DNA of 64,000 nt from Longitalea luteola (GCF_017356035.1 NZ_JAFIQX010000004.1:62001-126000), one strand, 5' to 3'. Shown: positions 26,525 to 36,105, counted from the first letter of the stretch. Numbers and translations: made by a program. Notes: generated by a model not told the origin, from the sequence alone.

Positions 26525-28876
26525 ATGACCAGACTGGTTGCGATAGTATTTGGGGTGATTAGTGTTCTGTGTGCAAACGCACAGGAAAAGTTCACATTAA
26601 GCGGATTTGTTCGGGATTCGTTATCGGGTGAAGCGCTTATTGGCGCCACCGTTGCTGTGAATGGCCATGGCAAGGGCATCGTGAGCAACCAGTTCGGGTT
26701 CTATTCCATTACTTTACCACACGGCACTTATCCGGTCATCGTTAGTTTTGCCGGTTATGAAGGCCAGCAACAGGTAATTGCGCTCGATCATAATATTGAA
26801 CAGAATTTTTACCTGTCAACCAAACCGGTCTTACAGGAAGTGATTGTTTCCGGCCGCAAGCGTGACGGGAATGTAGCCAATGCCCAAATGGGCAAGATCG
26901 ATCTCACGATGAACCAGGTGAAATCGCTGCCGGTGCTGCTGGGCGAGACCGATATCCTGAAAACCCTGCAACTATTGCCAGGTGTGCGCAATGCGGGCGA
27001 GGGCAATACCGGCTTATATGTGCGGGGCGGCGGTCCCGATCAGAACCTGATCCTGCTCGATGATGCCATCGTTTATAACACCGGTCACCTGTTCGGCTTC
27101 TTTTCCATTTTTAATTCAGATGCCATTAAAAATATTTCGCTCCAAAAAGGGGGTATGTCTGCACAATATGGCGGCCGCCTGTCTTCTGTATTGGATGTAG
27201 CCATGAAGGAAGGTAACCTGAACAAATTGGAAGTTGAGGGCGGCATAGGCGCTATTGCGTCGCGCTTATCGGTACAGGGGCCTATCAAAAAGAATAAATC
27301 CTCCTTCATCGTTTCTGGCCGGCGCACTTATGTGGATCTGTTAGTGAAACCATTCATTTCAGAAAAAAGTGATTTCTACGGATCAGGTTATTTCTTCTAT
27401 GACTTCAATGCCAAGGTGAACTATATTTTTTCAGAAAAGGACCGTTTGTACCTGAGTGGTTATTTCGGCAGGGACGTATTTACCTATCGCAATGCGCGGC
27501 GCGCCTTCAAGGCAGATATTCCATGGGGCAATTCCACGGCCACCTTACGCTGGAACCATGTGTTCAACCGGAAATTATTTGCCAATACTACCGTCGTATA
27601 TAATGATTACGCGTTCTCATTCGGTGCCACGCAGAATGATTTCAATATCAAATTGTCATCGGGCATTCACGACTGGAGCGCCAAAACCGATTTTGATTTC
27701 TACGCTTCGCCCGATCACAAACTGCGCTTCGGGGCTGCCTATACGTATCATACATTTACCCCGAATATCCTGAGCGGCAACCAGGGTGATAACCAGTTCT
27801 ACCCTGATAATGAAATGAAAAAATACGCCGGTGAAACCGGGATCTATATTCAGGACGACTGGGAAATAGGCGAACGCATTAAAGTGAATGCTGGCATCCG
27901 TTACAGCCGTTTCGTACAATTGGGTCCTTATAAGATCTTCTCAAAAACGATCAATGGCGATAAATCAGACAGCATCAGCTACAGCAGGAACAAACCGGTA
28001 AAAACCTATGACGGGTTTGAGCCCAGGTTAACCGTGCGCTATGCCATCAATGATGAAACGTCTTTAAAAGCGGCTGTTACCAGAAATCTTCAATACATCC
28101 ACCTGGTAAGCAATGCCGGCTCTACCTTACCTACAGACCTGTGGGTACCCAGCACTTACCGCGTGAAACCGCAGATCAGCTGGCAGTACGCGGCTGGTAT
28201 CTTCAGGAACTTCAATAATAATATGCTGGAAACCTCGCTGGAAGTATATTATAAAAGAATGGATAACCAGATCGAATACCGCGAGGGATATACGCCATCG
28301 TTGAAAGACCCTGAAGAAGATTTCGTTTTTGGCAAAGGCTGGAGCTATGGCACGGAACTGTATGTGAATAAAACGAAAGGAAAGCTCACGGGCTGGATCG
28401 GTTATACCCTGTCATGGACCTGGCGGCAGTTCGATACGCTGAATGATGGGCTTAGATATCCCTCCAAATACGACCGCAGGCACGACCTGTCGGTAGTGGC
28501 CGCCTATCAGCTGAACAAAAAATGGAAATTATCCGGGGTATTTGTTTATGGCAGTGGAAATGCCGTTTCATTGCCCGAGCGGTTCTATGTGGTTAACCGG
28601 GTGCTTACGCAGGAGTACAGCAAGATCAACCAATACCGGCTGGCGCCTTATCATCGTATGGATCTTTCCGCCACGCTTACACCCCGCTTAAAACGGGGGC
28701 AAAAATGGCAGCAGAGCTGGGTCTTCAGCATTTACAACGTATATAGCCGGTTGAACCCGTATTTCATTTATTTCAGCCAGGATGGTAGTCCATACGACGG
28801 GTCCCTGACCATGAAGACGAGGCAGGTATCACTGTTCCCCGTCATTCCTTCGGTTACCTGGAATTTCAAATTCTGA
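26525..28876 (+). CDS. TonB-dependent receptor with carboxypeptidase-like N-domain
   Basis: 783 residues. Signal peptide (MTRLVAIVFGVISVLCANAQ), then a CarboxypepD_reg-like domain at about 23-105 (FVRDSLSGEALIGATVAVNG), then the plug (LPVLLGETDILKTLQLLPGV, YVRGGGPDQNLILLDDA) and a 22-strand barrel ending in Phe (VTWNFKF). Such receptors import large ligands through the outer membrane using TonB energy. No SusD partner follows, so it is not a starch-type pair. Its upstream neighbour DUF3347 could point to a metal or siderophore-like ligand, but nothing in the receptor proves that. Confidence 0.9.
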   Translation: MTRLVAIVFGVISVLCANAQEKFTLSGFVRDSLSGEALIGATVAVNGHGKGIVSNQFGFYSITLPHGTYPVIVSFAGYEGQQQVIALDHNIEQNFYLSTKPVLQEVIVSGRKRDGNVANAQMGKIDLTMNQVKSLPVLLGETDILKTLQLLPGVRNAGEGNTGLYVRGGGPDQNLILLDDAIVYNTGHLFGFFSIFNSDAIKNISLQKGGMSAQYGGRLSSVLDVAMKEGNLNKLEVEGGIGAIASRLSVQGPIKKNKSSFIVSGRRTYVDLLVKPFISEKSDFYGSGYFFYDFNAKVNYIFSEKDRLYLSGYFGRDVFTYRNARRAFKADIPWGNSTATLRWNHVFNRKLFANTTVVYNDYAFSFGATQNDFNIKLSSGIHDWSAKTDFDFYASPDHKLRFGAAYTYHTFTPNILSGNQGDNQFYPDNEMKKYAGETGIYIQDDWEIGERIKVNAGIRYSRFVQLGPYKIFSKTINGDKSDSISYSRNKPVKTYDGFEPRLTVRYAINDETSLKAAVTRNLQYIHLVSNAGSTLPTDLWVPSTYRVKPQISWQYAAGIFRNFNNNMLETSLEVYYKRMDNQIEYREGYTPSLKDPEEDFVFGKGWSYGTELYVNKTKGKLTGWIGYTLSWTWRQFDTLNDGLRYPSKYDRRHDLSVVAAYQLNKKWKLSGVFVYGSGNAVSLPERFYVVNRVLTQEYSKINQYRLAPYHRMDLSATLTPRLKRGQKWQQSWVFSIYNVYSRLNPYFIYFSQDGSPYDGSLTMKTRQVSLFPVIPSVTWNFKF

Positions 28877-29131
28877 TTACCTGCTTTTGCTGGTAAACAT
28901 GAGCTTATTGCTTTATATGAAATCTTTCAGCAGCTTTTGATCTCTTCATTAGTGGCTTAATGTTATGGCGGATCGGTTAACAAAAGACAGCCATTTATAA
29001 ACAATGCGCGTTTGTTAATCCCTTTGCCGTCAACCTGATGCGCGCTTGCTGCGAATGTTTTTGAACGTGCCTTTTACCGACCGGCACGAAAATGGCATTA
29101 CGAGCCGACCGATCCCATGAAATGTTCGACC

Positions 29132-30715
29132 ATGAAAAAACTCATCCTTGTCACACTGGCCTGTTTTCCATTGCGGTATCTGCTTGCACAGAATGATCAA
29201 CCAGACCTGGCGATGATCCAAAAGATCAGGCAGGAAGGTTTCAACCACTCCCAGGTAATGGATCTTGCTTTTTTTCTTACCGAAGTAAGCGGACCGCGGC
29301 TGAATAATTCACCGGGTTTTCGCCGTGCCGCCAATTATACCAGGAACAAATTGAGTGAATGGGGACTAACCGATGCCCGGCTGGAGCCCTGGGGTGAATG
29401 GGGTAAGGGCTGGGAACTGAAACGTTGCTATGTGGCCATGGCGGCGCCTTACTATAAACCTGTTATTGCTTTTCCCAAAAGCTGGACGGCCGGCACCAAC
29501 GGCCTGCAGACAACGCAGATCGTATTGCTATCCGTGTCAAACGCCCGGGACCTTGATCTGTATAAAGGCCAGCTGCATGGTAAAGTGATCCTGTTGCAGC
29601 GGCGCGACTCGCTGGAACCGGCGTATGCAGCCGATGCCACCCGTTACAGTGATGAGGAACTGAAGGAATTGGCCAACTGGAAAAGCCCGAAACACGCCGG
29701 TCAGTCAGGCAAAGGTATTTCAGCCGGCTTGCAGGGTAAAGGATATACACCCACCGCCGGTCACCACGGCAAACCGACATTTGGCCCACCGGGCGGCTTA
29801 ACGTATAAACAGGTGAAACAATTCGTGCAGGAAGAAGGGGCGCTGGCGATCCTGAGCACCCATCCTAACGGCCGCGATGGAACGGTGTTCGTGCAGGGTG
29901 GGGGCGCCTGGACAGCCAATGCGGCAGAAAATTTTCTCGATCTTACGGTGGCCTATGAAGACTATATGATGTTGCAGCGCCTGGCGCAGCACCGCATTCC
30001 GGTTAAGCTGGAACTGGACGTGAAAACAGAATTCCATACCAACGACCTGCAGGGCTATAATGTGATCGCAGAGATACAAGGTACCGATCCCGTATTGAAA
30101 CAGGAGCTGGTAATGATCGGGGCGCATCTCGATTCATGGCATGCTTCGGTGGGCGCTACCGATAATGCGGCCGGTTGCGCCGTAATGATGGAGGTGATGC
30201 GTATTCTTAAAACACTGAACGTTCGTCCCAGACGAACCATCCGCATTGCATTATGGGGTGGGGAAGAACAGGGACTCATCGGTTCGAAGCATTATGTACG
30301 GCAGCATTTTACCGATACCGTTACACAGCGGTATAACAAGGCCGGTGATAAAGTGTCGGTTTACTTCAATCTCGATAACGGCACCGGAAAAATAAGAGGT
30401 ATCTACTTACAGGAAAACAAAGCCGCGCAACCCATCTTCACCCAATGGCTGGCGCCATTTAAAGACCTGGGCGCTTCTACCATCACCTTGCAGCGAACAG
30501 GCGGCACCGATCATTTGTCGTTTGACGCTATCGGATTGCCCGGCTTCCAGTTCATCCAGGACGATATTGAATACAGTTCCCGCACCCACCACAGCAATAT
30601 GGATTCATACGATCATTTGCAGGCCGCCGATCTGAAGCAGTCGGCGGTTATCATTGCTTCATTTGTTTACCATGCGGCGCAACGGAAGGAAAAGATTCCG
30701 AGGAAAAGTTATTAA
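29132..30715 (+). CDS. M28 family zinc aminopeptidase with PA-type insertion
   Basis: 527 residues from ATG 29132 (MKKLILVTLACFPLRYLLAQ signal peptide); an in-frame ATG at 29117 only adds MKCST. The catalytic region is C-terminal: GAHLDSWHASVGATDNAAG gives the first His and bridging Asp, GGEEQGLIGS the Glu pair, FNLDNGTG the next metal ligand and GGTDHLSF the last His. The region before it (about 130-300) fits a protease-associated domain. Exported metallopeptidase, probably cleaving N-terminal residues of peptides outside the cytoplasm. The 255-bp gap before it has no other gene. Confidence 0.9.
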   Translation: MKKLILVTLACFPLRYLLAQNDQPDLAMIQKIRQEGFNHSQVMDLAFFLTEVSGPRLNNSPGFRRAANYTRNKLSEWGLTDARLEPWGEWGKGWELKRCYVAMAAPYYKPVIAFPKSWTAGTNGLQTTQIVLLSVSNARDLDLYKGQLHGKVILLQRRDSLEPAYAADATRYSDEELKELANWKSPKHAGQSGKGISAGLQGKGYTPTAGHHGKPTFGPPGGLTYKQVKQFVQEEGALAILSTHPNGRDGTVFVQGGGAWTANAAENFLDLTVAYEDYMMLQRLAQHRIPVKLELDVKTEFHTNDLQGYNVIAEIQGTDPVLKQELVMIGAHLDSWHASVGATDNAAGCAVMMEVMRILKTLNVRPRRTIRIALWGGEEQGLIGSKHYVRQHFTDTVTQRYNKAGDKVSVYFNLDNGTGKIRGIYLQENKAAQPIFTQWLAPFKDLGASTITLQRTGGTDHLSFDAIGLPGFQFIQDDIEYSSRTHHSNMDSYDHLQAADLKQSAVIIASFVYHAAQRKEKIPRKSY

Positions 30716-30828
30716 GTTCAAAGTTTATAGTTCAAAGTTCATGGTTCATGAGTTATTAAGTTCTTAAGTTTTTGAGTTGAAGATTAATCGCGAGCTTGAA
30801 TAACTGAATAACTAATAAACTGTATTAT
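30715..30828. repeat. Heptamer array AGTTCAA/AGTTTAT with facing arm
   Basis: Heptamers AGTTCAA, AGTTTAT, AGTTCAA, AGTTCAT follow the peptidase stop. Degenerate complement GAATAACTGAATAACTAATAAACTG lies at 30797-30822, before the convergent gene's stop. Closely similar words occur at 62178. Confidence 0.88.
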
Positions 30829-31673
30829 CGGTCAGGTTCATATTTAAATCGAACTACCGAACTTTTCTGTTCACTCGAAGACAGGTGCAATTGATAGCGT
30901 TTACGTCCGGCAGTGATGACCATCAGCGATGTGTTGGGTGGAATACGGCCTAGGTTTTCAGCATACATCATCAGCTCATATTCTGTGTTGGGAAATACAT
31001 TAACCTCAAGTATGAGTGGTTTGCCGGTCAATCGTTTTTTATATAACAACAAGGTGTTATTGAGGAATACCGAAACAGTGTCATCATCGATCTCGGCATT
31101 ATCGTACAGTTCTATTTTAATAAAAGCGGTATCAACGGGGATAGTTCTAACCACGTCTTTCTGCCGGTGCTGCAATTTCAGGTTCTTCTGCACCCGGGCC
31201 AGCGAATCGTTCTGGTATACGTCTACCGGAAAGGTTGATTTACCCAGGCGGGAGAGAGAAATTTTCCCGGGCTGGCAATCGTGGTTGTTGCCCATTTCAT
31301 GGCCATGCCAATCGCCCTGCAGCAATTCGGCCTGTCCGTTCTTTGAAAACATCAGATCATAGGTCTTTATACAGGGCACACAACTGTCGGGCACATTGTA
31401 TTGGATCACGGCATTTTCAATGATCACGATGCGATTGGTGAGCGGATTGTATTTGCCGGTGAAATTGATCTTGGTGTATTTGTCGTTATCAAAGCTGTAC
31501 ACGTTGCCTATGAAAGAGTTGTTTTGCATATAAATGATATGCAGCTCGGTTGAATAAGCGGGAAAACAACCACCCGCATTCTGGGTTCGAATGCCTCCCC
31601 AAACACCTGTCAGTAATTGTGCATGGGTAATGACAGTAAATCCCAGCAGCACAGGCAACAGCAGGAAACGCAT
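30825..31673 (-). CDS. Secreted protein of unknown function, paralogue A
   Basis: 282 residues. Signal peptide MRFLLLPVLLGFTVITHA, then a strand-rich N-terminal domain starting LLTGVWGGIRTQNAGGCFPAY (about 20-145) that looks like a lipocalin-like or extracellular binding fold. The C-terminal 95 residues (IKIELYDNAEIDDDTVSVFL, YAENLGRIPPNTSLMV) match the C-terminus of the next gene upstream at about half of positions. The acidic NAEIDDDTVSV resembles a Ca-binding turn, but this is a guess. Not a recognised named family. Confidence 0.8.
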   Translation of the reverse strand: MRFLLLPVLLGFTVITHAQLLTGVWGGIRTQNAGGCFPAYSTELHIIYMQNNSFIGNVYSFDNDKYTKINFTGKYNPLTNRIVIIENAVIQYNVPDSCVPCIKTYDLMFSKNGQAELLQGDWHGHEMGNNHDCQPGKISLSRLGKSTFPVDVYQNDSLARVQKNLKLQHRQKDVVRTIPVDTAFIKIELYDNAEIDDDTVSVFLNNTLLLYKKRLTGKPLILEVNVFPNTEYELMMYAENLGRIPPNTSLMVITAGRKRYQLHLSSSEQKSSVVRFKYEPDR

Positions 31674-31744
31674 GCAGTAATTTTATTGGAATTTACCACG
31701 GTATAGGCATATGTAGCGTGTATTTTATGTAAACGGTAGCGAAA

Positions 31745-31880
31745 AGGCAAATGTGATAATTAGATGATGTGATAATATGATAATGGAATACAGGCTTTCA
31801 TTAGCCTGGAGCGGGCTACGAATTTGTAGGAGCTTCCGAAATAAATGAATTATCAAATTATCACATTATCAAATCAGTTT
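31745..31880. repeat. Octamer array GTGATAAT with facing complement
   Basis: GTGATAAT, TAGATGAT, GTGATAAT, ATGATAAT at 31751-31785. A facing array AATTATCA, CATTATCA at 31848-31875 ends at the stop of the next gene. The central 31786-31845 is not repetitive. Confidence 0.88.
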
Positions 31881-32995
31881 CATGGTTGATACTTGAACAC
31901 AATAACCGCATTTTTTTGCTCTGTGGAAGTGATCCTTACCTCATATTGCTGTTTACCCGCTTTCACCACCATCAGGGAAGTATTGGGTGGAATTTCGCCC
32001 AGGTTCTCGGCAACCATCACCAATTCATGATAGTTTGCATCGTCGTCGAGGTTTACCTTCAGGGTCAATGCTTTTTCGGTGAGGCGTTTTTTGGATAATA
32101 CCAGTTTTTTATCAACGTAAACGGAAATCGTATCATTATCAACGGTACCGTTGTCGTAAATATTCACCTCCACTTCATTTGAGTTGGTGGTGATTGTTTT
32201 TACCAATTCATTTTCCCGGCTGGCAAGTACTTTGGGCGTTGGAATATTGGCCAGCGGCGGCAATTTTACATTCACCTTTTTCGCCGTATCAACAGGCACG
32301 ATCTTAACATCAGGTTTTGTTTCCGGCGCCTTGGCTACGGTTTTGTTTTCAGGTTTTTTAGCAGGTGTGGTCACCGGCTTTCTGGCAGCTGGCGCAGGGG
32401 TTTTAGGCGTGGTTTTTACAATGCCGGTTTTGGCAGTTGTATCAGGTTTTCTCGGAGGTACTTTTACCTCCGGTTGTTTCTGTTTTTCATTATGGCGTTT
32501 TACCAGGAATGGTTCTTCGTAAAAATCGGAGGTAGTTACTTTACGCAGAAAAACGGTGCCCTTGCCGCAATTGGTAGAATCTCTTGTATTGAAACTGGTG
32601 TAGGAACCTTCAAGGAACTCTTCATCACCTTCTTTGGAATATCTCAGGTTCAGGGTCATTACACAGGCATCGCTGCCGCCGGCCATCCTTACTTCCACTA
32701 TTTTAAGCTCTTCCAGCCGCACCAGTTTTGTAGCTGTATTCACTGTGCCCTGGCAGGTTGCCTTACCATAAAACACGGTGGTAAGATAAGAATAGGTAAC
32801 TCCCTTGAAACTTTTATTTTTCTGATCTATCTGTACTTCAAATTTATAACGCTCATCGCCACCCAATAATTCCATCATCCGACCCTGGGAGCCAACCGGT
32901 GTTCTTTTGAAATTTCCACGCCAGATGCCGGTAAGGTCCTGCGCCTGTATGCACAAGCCCATGATCAAAAACACAAATAATAGAACTGATTTCAT
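31880..32995 (-). CDS. Secreted protein of unknown function, paralogue B, with Pro/Lys linker
   Basis: 371 residues from ATG 32995 (MKSVLLFVFLIMGLCIQAQ signal peptide); the frame runs 22 codons further upstream but those residues are charged and unlike a leader. N-terminal domain DLTGIWRGNFKRTPVGSQGR (about 20-165) matches paralogue A in layout. A Pro/Ala/Lys-rich linker follows (about 170-260: PEVKVPPRKPDTT and similar). The C-terminal domain EVEVNIYDNGTVDNDTISVY with VAENLGEIPPNTSLMV is shared with paralogue A. The shared tail with different linkers suggests a mobile or duplicated surface module. Divergent from thrS. Confidence 0.8.
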   Translation of the reverse strand: MKSVLLFVFLIMGLCIQAQDLTGIWRGNFKRTPVGSQGRMMELLGGDERYKFEVQIDQKNKSFKGVTYSYLTTVFYGKATCQGTVNTATKLVRLEELKIVEVRMAGGSDACVMTLNLRYSKEGDEEFLEGSYTSFNTRDSTNCGKGTVFLRKVTTSDFYEEPFLVKRHNEKQKQPEVKVPPRKPDTTAKTGIVKTTPKTPAPAARKPVTTPAKKPENKTVAKAPETKPDVKIVPVDTAKKVNVKLPPLANIPTPKVLASRENELVKTITTNSNEVEVNIYDNGTVDNDTISVYVDKKLVLSKKRLTEKALTLKVNLDDDANYHELVMVAENLGEIPPNTSLMVVKAGKQQYEVRITSTEQKNAVIVFKYQP

Positions 32996-33122
32996 CTGTA
33001 ATTGCTGATTTTTCCTGGTTTTATCTCTTTTTGCGGCCGACAGAGTTGCATCAAAGGGCAAATTACTTAATAATTAGTTTCTTACGACAGATATCGTAAA
33101 TGGTGGTCTGCAAATTGTTCGT

Positions 33123-33130
33123 TAAATTTG
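33123..33130 (+). promoter_or_regulatory. -7 element candidate upstream of thrS
   Basis: TAAATTTG fits TAnnTTTG; no good TTTG lies at the proper distance upstream. It would place the hairpin at 33153-33201 in the thrS leader RNA. Confidence 0.4.
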
Positions 33131-33152
33131 CCGTTCTTCCGGATTACAGCAT

Positions 33153-33201
33153 AGGTGTGCCGCACTTACCCTTGCATGATGTAACGAAGTGCAGCACACC
33201 T
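33153..33201 (+). promoter_or_regulatory. Stem-loop in the thrS leader
   Basis: AGGTGTGCCGCACTT (33153-33167) pairs with AAGTGCAGCACACCT (33187-33201): 15 bp with one mismatch and a 19-nt loop. No U-tract follows, so it is not an intrinsic terminator. It ends 37 nt before the thrS ATG. Confidence 0.65.
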
Positions 33202-33238
33202 AAAGCTATAACCGGTCACCAAAAAAGGTAGTGACAAA

Positions 33239-35185
33239 ATGATTAAAATTACTTTCCCGGATGGAAATGTACGGGAGTACAAAGAAGGAACCACTGGTTT
33301 GGAAATAGCGAAGTCAATCAGCGAAGGATTGGCGCGAAAAGTATTGGCCGCAAAAGTGAACGGCGAGGTATGGGACGCCACGCGCCCTATTTACACCGAT
33401 GCTACCCTGAATTTATTAACCTGGGATGACAAGGAAGGAAAATTAACTTTTTGGCATTCTTCCGCTCACCTGATGGCCGAGGCGGTGGAAAGCATGTTCC
33501 CCGGCGTTAAATTCTGGGTGGGTCCGGCCCTGGAAAGCCAGGCCGGGTTTTACTATGATATGGACCTGGGCGATCGCAAGCTGACGGAAGAAGACCTGGC
33601 AAAGCTGGAAAAGAAGATGAATGAGCTGGCAAAGCAGAACAACAGTTATGTTCGCAAGGAAATGCCCAAGGCCGAAGCCGTTAAATATTTTACCGAAAAA
33701 GGCGACGAATATAAACTCGATCTGCTGAGCAACCTGGCAGATGGCGAGATCACTTTTTATACCCAGGGCAATTTTACCGATCTGTGCCGCGGACCGCATA
33801 TTCCGTCAACTGCACCCATTAAAGCCATTAAGCTTACCAATATTGCCGGTGCATACTGGAAGAACGATTCAAATAACAGGCAGCTTACCCGCGTATATGG
33901 CGTAACCTTTCCCTCCCAGAAAGAACTGGACGAGTACCTGCAATTGCTGGAAGAGGCCAAGAAACGCGATCATCGCAAACTGGGTAAGGAACTGGGTATT
34001 TTTACCATGGACGATGATGTTGGTCCGGGCCTGCCTTTATGGATGCCGAACGGAACCATCATTATTGAAGAGCTGGAAAAACTGGCCAAAGAAACCGAGC
34101 AGGCAGCCGGGTACAAAAGGGTAGTAACCCCGCATATTGCCAAAGAAAGCATGTACCTCACCAGCGGTCATCTGCCGTATTACCAGGACAGCATGTACCC
34201 ACCCATGGAGCTGGAAGGGCAGAAATACTACCTGAAGGCCATGAACTGTCCGCACCACCATAAGATATTCGGCGCAGAACCCAGGAGCTACAGGGACCTG
34301 CCATTGCGCCTGGCAGAGTATGGTACCTGTTACCGTTATGAGCAGAGTGGTGAGCTGTTTGGACTGATGCGTGTACGTTGTTTACATATGAACGACGCGC
34401 ACATTTATTGCACCCGTGAACAGTTTGCCAATGAGTTCAGGGCGGTAAATGAAATGTACCTGAAGTATTTTAAAATATTCGGCATTGACAAATATGTAAT
34501 GCGGCTTTCCCTGCACGAACCGTCGAAGCTGGGTCAGAAATACATCAATGAACCCGAACTGTGGAAGGAAACCGAGGAAATGGTTCGGCAGGTATTGATT
34601 GAATCGAATATCCCTTATGTAGAGATCCCCGATGAGGGCGCTTTCTATGGCCCGAAGATCGATGTGCAGATCTGGAGTGTGATCGGCCGTGAGTTCACGC
34701 TGGCCACCAACCAGGTTGACTTTGCCCAGGGCCGCCGCTTTAAACTGGAATTTACCAATAAAGACAATGCAGCAGAGACCCCATTGATCATTCACCGGGC
34801 ACCACTTGGCACCCATGAGCGGTTCATTGGCTTTTTGCTGGAACATTATGCCGGTAAATTTCCGCTGTGGCTTGCACCGGTTCAGGTAAAGATCCTGCCT
34901 ATCAGTGACAAGTTCCTGCCATACGCAAATAGTGTTTTGGAATCGCTGAAAAATGCAGATATTCGTGGAGAAGTGGACGATCGGAACGAAAAAATAGGCA
35001 AAAAGATCCGCGATACCGAACTGATGAAAGTGCCTTACATGCTGATCGTTGGTGAAAAAGAAATGAATGAAGGCAAGGTGGCCGTACGCCGGCAGGGCAA
35101 GGGCGATGCAGGTAATATTACGAAGGGCCTGGAAGAGTTCATTAACGAGGCAAGGGCCGAGATCAAAGAACGGAGGGGAGAATAA
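33239..35185 (+). CDS. thrS: Threonine--tRNA ligase
   Basis: 648 residues, full length. N-terminal TGS domain (residues 1-62), editing domain with HSSAHLMAEAV (HxxxH) and DLCRGPHIPS, catalytic class II core (about 245-535) with MNCPHHHKIF zinc ligand region, RVRCLHMNDAHI and motif 3 GTHERFIGFLLEHYAG, and an anticodon-binding domain at the end (VQVKILPISDKFLPYA onward). It charges tRNA-Thr in the cytoplasm. It precedes infC-rpmI-rplT, as in many bacteria including E. coli, though with long gaps here. The leader hairpin upstream may control it. Confidence 0.97.
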   Translation: MIKITFPDGNVREYKEGTTGLEIAKSISEGLARKVLAAKVNGEVWDATRPIYTDATLNLLTWDDKEGKLTFWHSSAHLMAEAVESMFPGVKFWVGPALESQAGFYYDMDLGDRKLTEEDLAKLEKKMNELAKQNNSYVRKEMPKAEAVKYFTEKGDEYKLDLLSNLADGEITFYTQGNFTDLCRGPHIPSTAPIKAIKLTNIAGAYWKNDSNNRQLTRVYGVTFPSQKELDEYLQLLEEAKKRDHRKLGKELGIFTMDDDVGPGLPLWMPNGTIIIEELEKLAKETEQAAGYKRVVTPHIAKESMYLTSGHLPYYQDSMYPPMELEGQKYYLKAMNCPHHHKIFGAEPRSYRDLPLRLAEYGTCYRYEQSGELFGLMRVRCLHMNDAHIYCTREQFANEFRAVNEMYLKYFKIFGIDKYVMRLSLHEPSKLGQKYINEPELWKETEEMVRQVLIESNIPYVEIPDEGAFYGPKIDVQIWSVIGREFTLATNQVDFAQGRRFKLEFTNKDNAAETPLIIHRAPLGTHERFIGFLLEHYAGKFPLWLAPVQVKILPISDKFLPYANSVLESLKNADIRGEVDDRNEKIGKKIRDTELMKVPYMLIVGEKEMNEGKVAVRRQGKGDAGNITKGLEEFINEARAEIKERRGE

Positions 35186-35347
35186 GTTTGTGTTGTGAGT
35201 TCACATAGATTTCATAACTTAGAACGAGGAACATTGTTAATAGGTCATCCGTAACATATTTCGAAAACAAAATCAACATTCAAAACCGGTAACTCAGTTA
35301 GTAGCCTGGTTACCAACACTAAAAAATTGTTTAACTAAAAGTTTTAA

Positions 35348-35935
35348 ATGGCATTTCCACCGCGACAACCGAGAGGTAATTTCAATCCCCGATTCAGAAA
35401 AGAACAGCAGCAGGAGCATCGCACCAATAATATGATACGCGTACCGCAGGTACGGTTGGTGGGCGATAATGTAGAAGTAGGAGTATATTCTATCCAGGAA
35501 GCGCTGAAAATGGCGCAGGAGCAACAGCTCGACCTGGTTGAAATTTCACCGCAGGCTGACCCGCCCGTTTGTAAGATCATAGATTATAATAAATTCCTGT
35601 ACGAGAAGAAGAAGAAGGAAAAGGAGATGAAGGCTAAAAGTAAAACGGCTGAGGTAAAAGAGATCCGTTTTACGCCTGGTACAGATGATCATGACTTTGA
35701 TTTTAAAGCCCGTCATGCTGAAAGCTTTTTAAAAGAAGGCAACAAAGTAAAAGCATACGTGCAGTTTAAAGGCCGCGCCATCATGTTTAAAGAGCGCGGT
35801 GAGCTGGTATTATTAAAATTTGCAGAACGCCTGGCCGAAGTAGGGCAGCCCGAGGGCTTACCCAAACTGGAAGGCAAACGCATGCTGATGATCATTTCGC
35901 CCAAAAGCCAGAAAAAGAAGAAAGAAGGGGCTTAG
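35348..35935 (+). CDS. infC: Translation initiation factor IF-3
   Basis: 195 residues. Starts at an ordinary ATG ([19 protein letters not shown]), with a basic N-terminal extension before the IF3-N domain ([19 protein letters not shown]). The linker is Lys-rich ([15 protein letters not shown]) and the IF3-C domain follows ([19 protein letters not shown]). It binds the 30S subunit and prevents early 50S joining. No AUU-type start is seen, so the E. coli form of autoregulation is unlikely. A strong terminator follows, so it is not in one uninterrupted transcript with rpmI-rplT. Confidence 0.97.
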   Translation: MAFPPRQPRGNFNPRFRKEQQQEHRTNNMIRVPQVRLVGDNVEVGVYSIQEALKMAQEQQLDLVEISPQADPPVCKIIDYNKFLYEKKKKEKEMKAKSKTAEVKEIRFTPGTDDHDFDFKARHAESFLKEGNKVKAYVQFKGRAIMFKERGELVLLKFAERLAEVGQPEGLPKLEGKRMLMIISPKSQKKKKEGA

Positions 35936-35956
35936 GGTTAATGCAGATATAGCTTT

Positions 35957-35995
35957 AAAAGCATTCTTCCGCAAGGAGGGGTGCTTTTTTTTTAG
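35957..35995 (+). terminator. Strong infC terminator with GCAA tetraloop
   Basis: AAAAGCATTCTTCC and GGAGGGGTGCTTTT form a 14-bp stem (all positions pair if G-U wobbles are allowed) capped by GCAA, then a run of T. Confidence 0.9.
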
Positions 35996-36000
35996 AAACC

Positions 36001-36105
36001 GTTACAGGTTACAGGTTGCAGGGTTCCAGGGGGTGTGTATTTTCCGGTAACTGGCAACCGGTAACTGTATTCCCTGTAACTTGCAACCTGGCACTTGTAA
36101 CTTCT
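36001..36105. repeat. Heptamer arrays (GTTACAG, GGTAACT, GTAACTT)
   Basis: Between infC and rpmI: GTTACAG GTTACAG GTTGCAG at 36001-36022, then GGTAACT GGCAACC GGTAACT at 36044-36066, then GTAACTT GCAACCT GGCACTT GTAACTT to 36103. Related to the words at 1197-1313 and 37180-37225. Confidence 0.9.

Noticed and set aside
26525-28876. Polysaccharide utilisation locus (SusC/SusD pair)
   Set aside because: None of the three TonB-type genes is followed by a SusD-like lipoprotein or glycoside hydrolases.
33131-33238. T-box riboswitch for thrS
   Set aside because: No antiterminator bulge (TGGN) and no terminator were found, and T-boxes are essentially absent from Bacteroidota.
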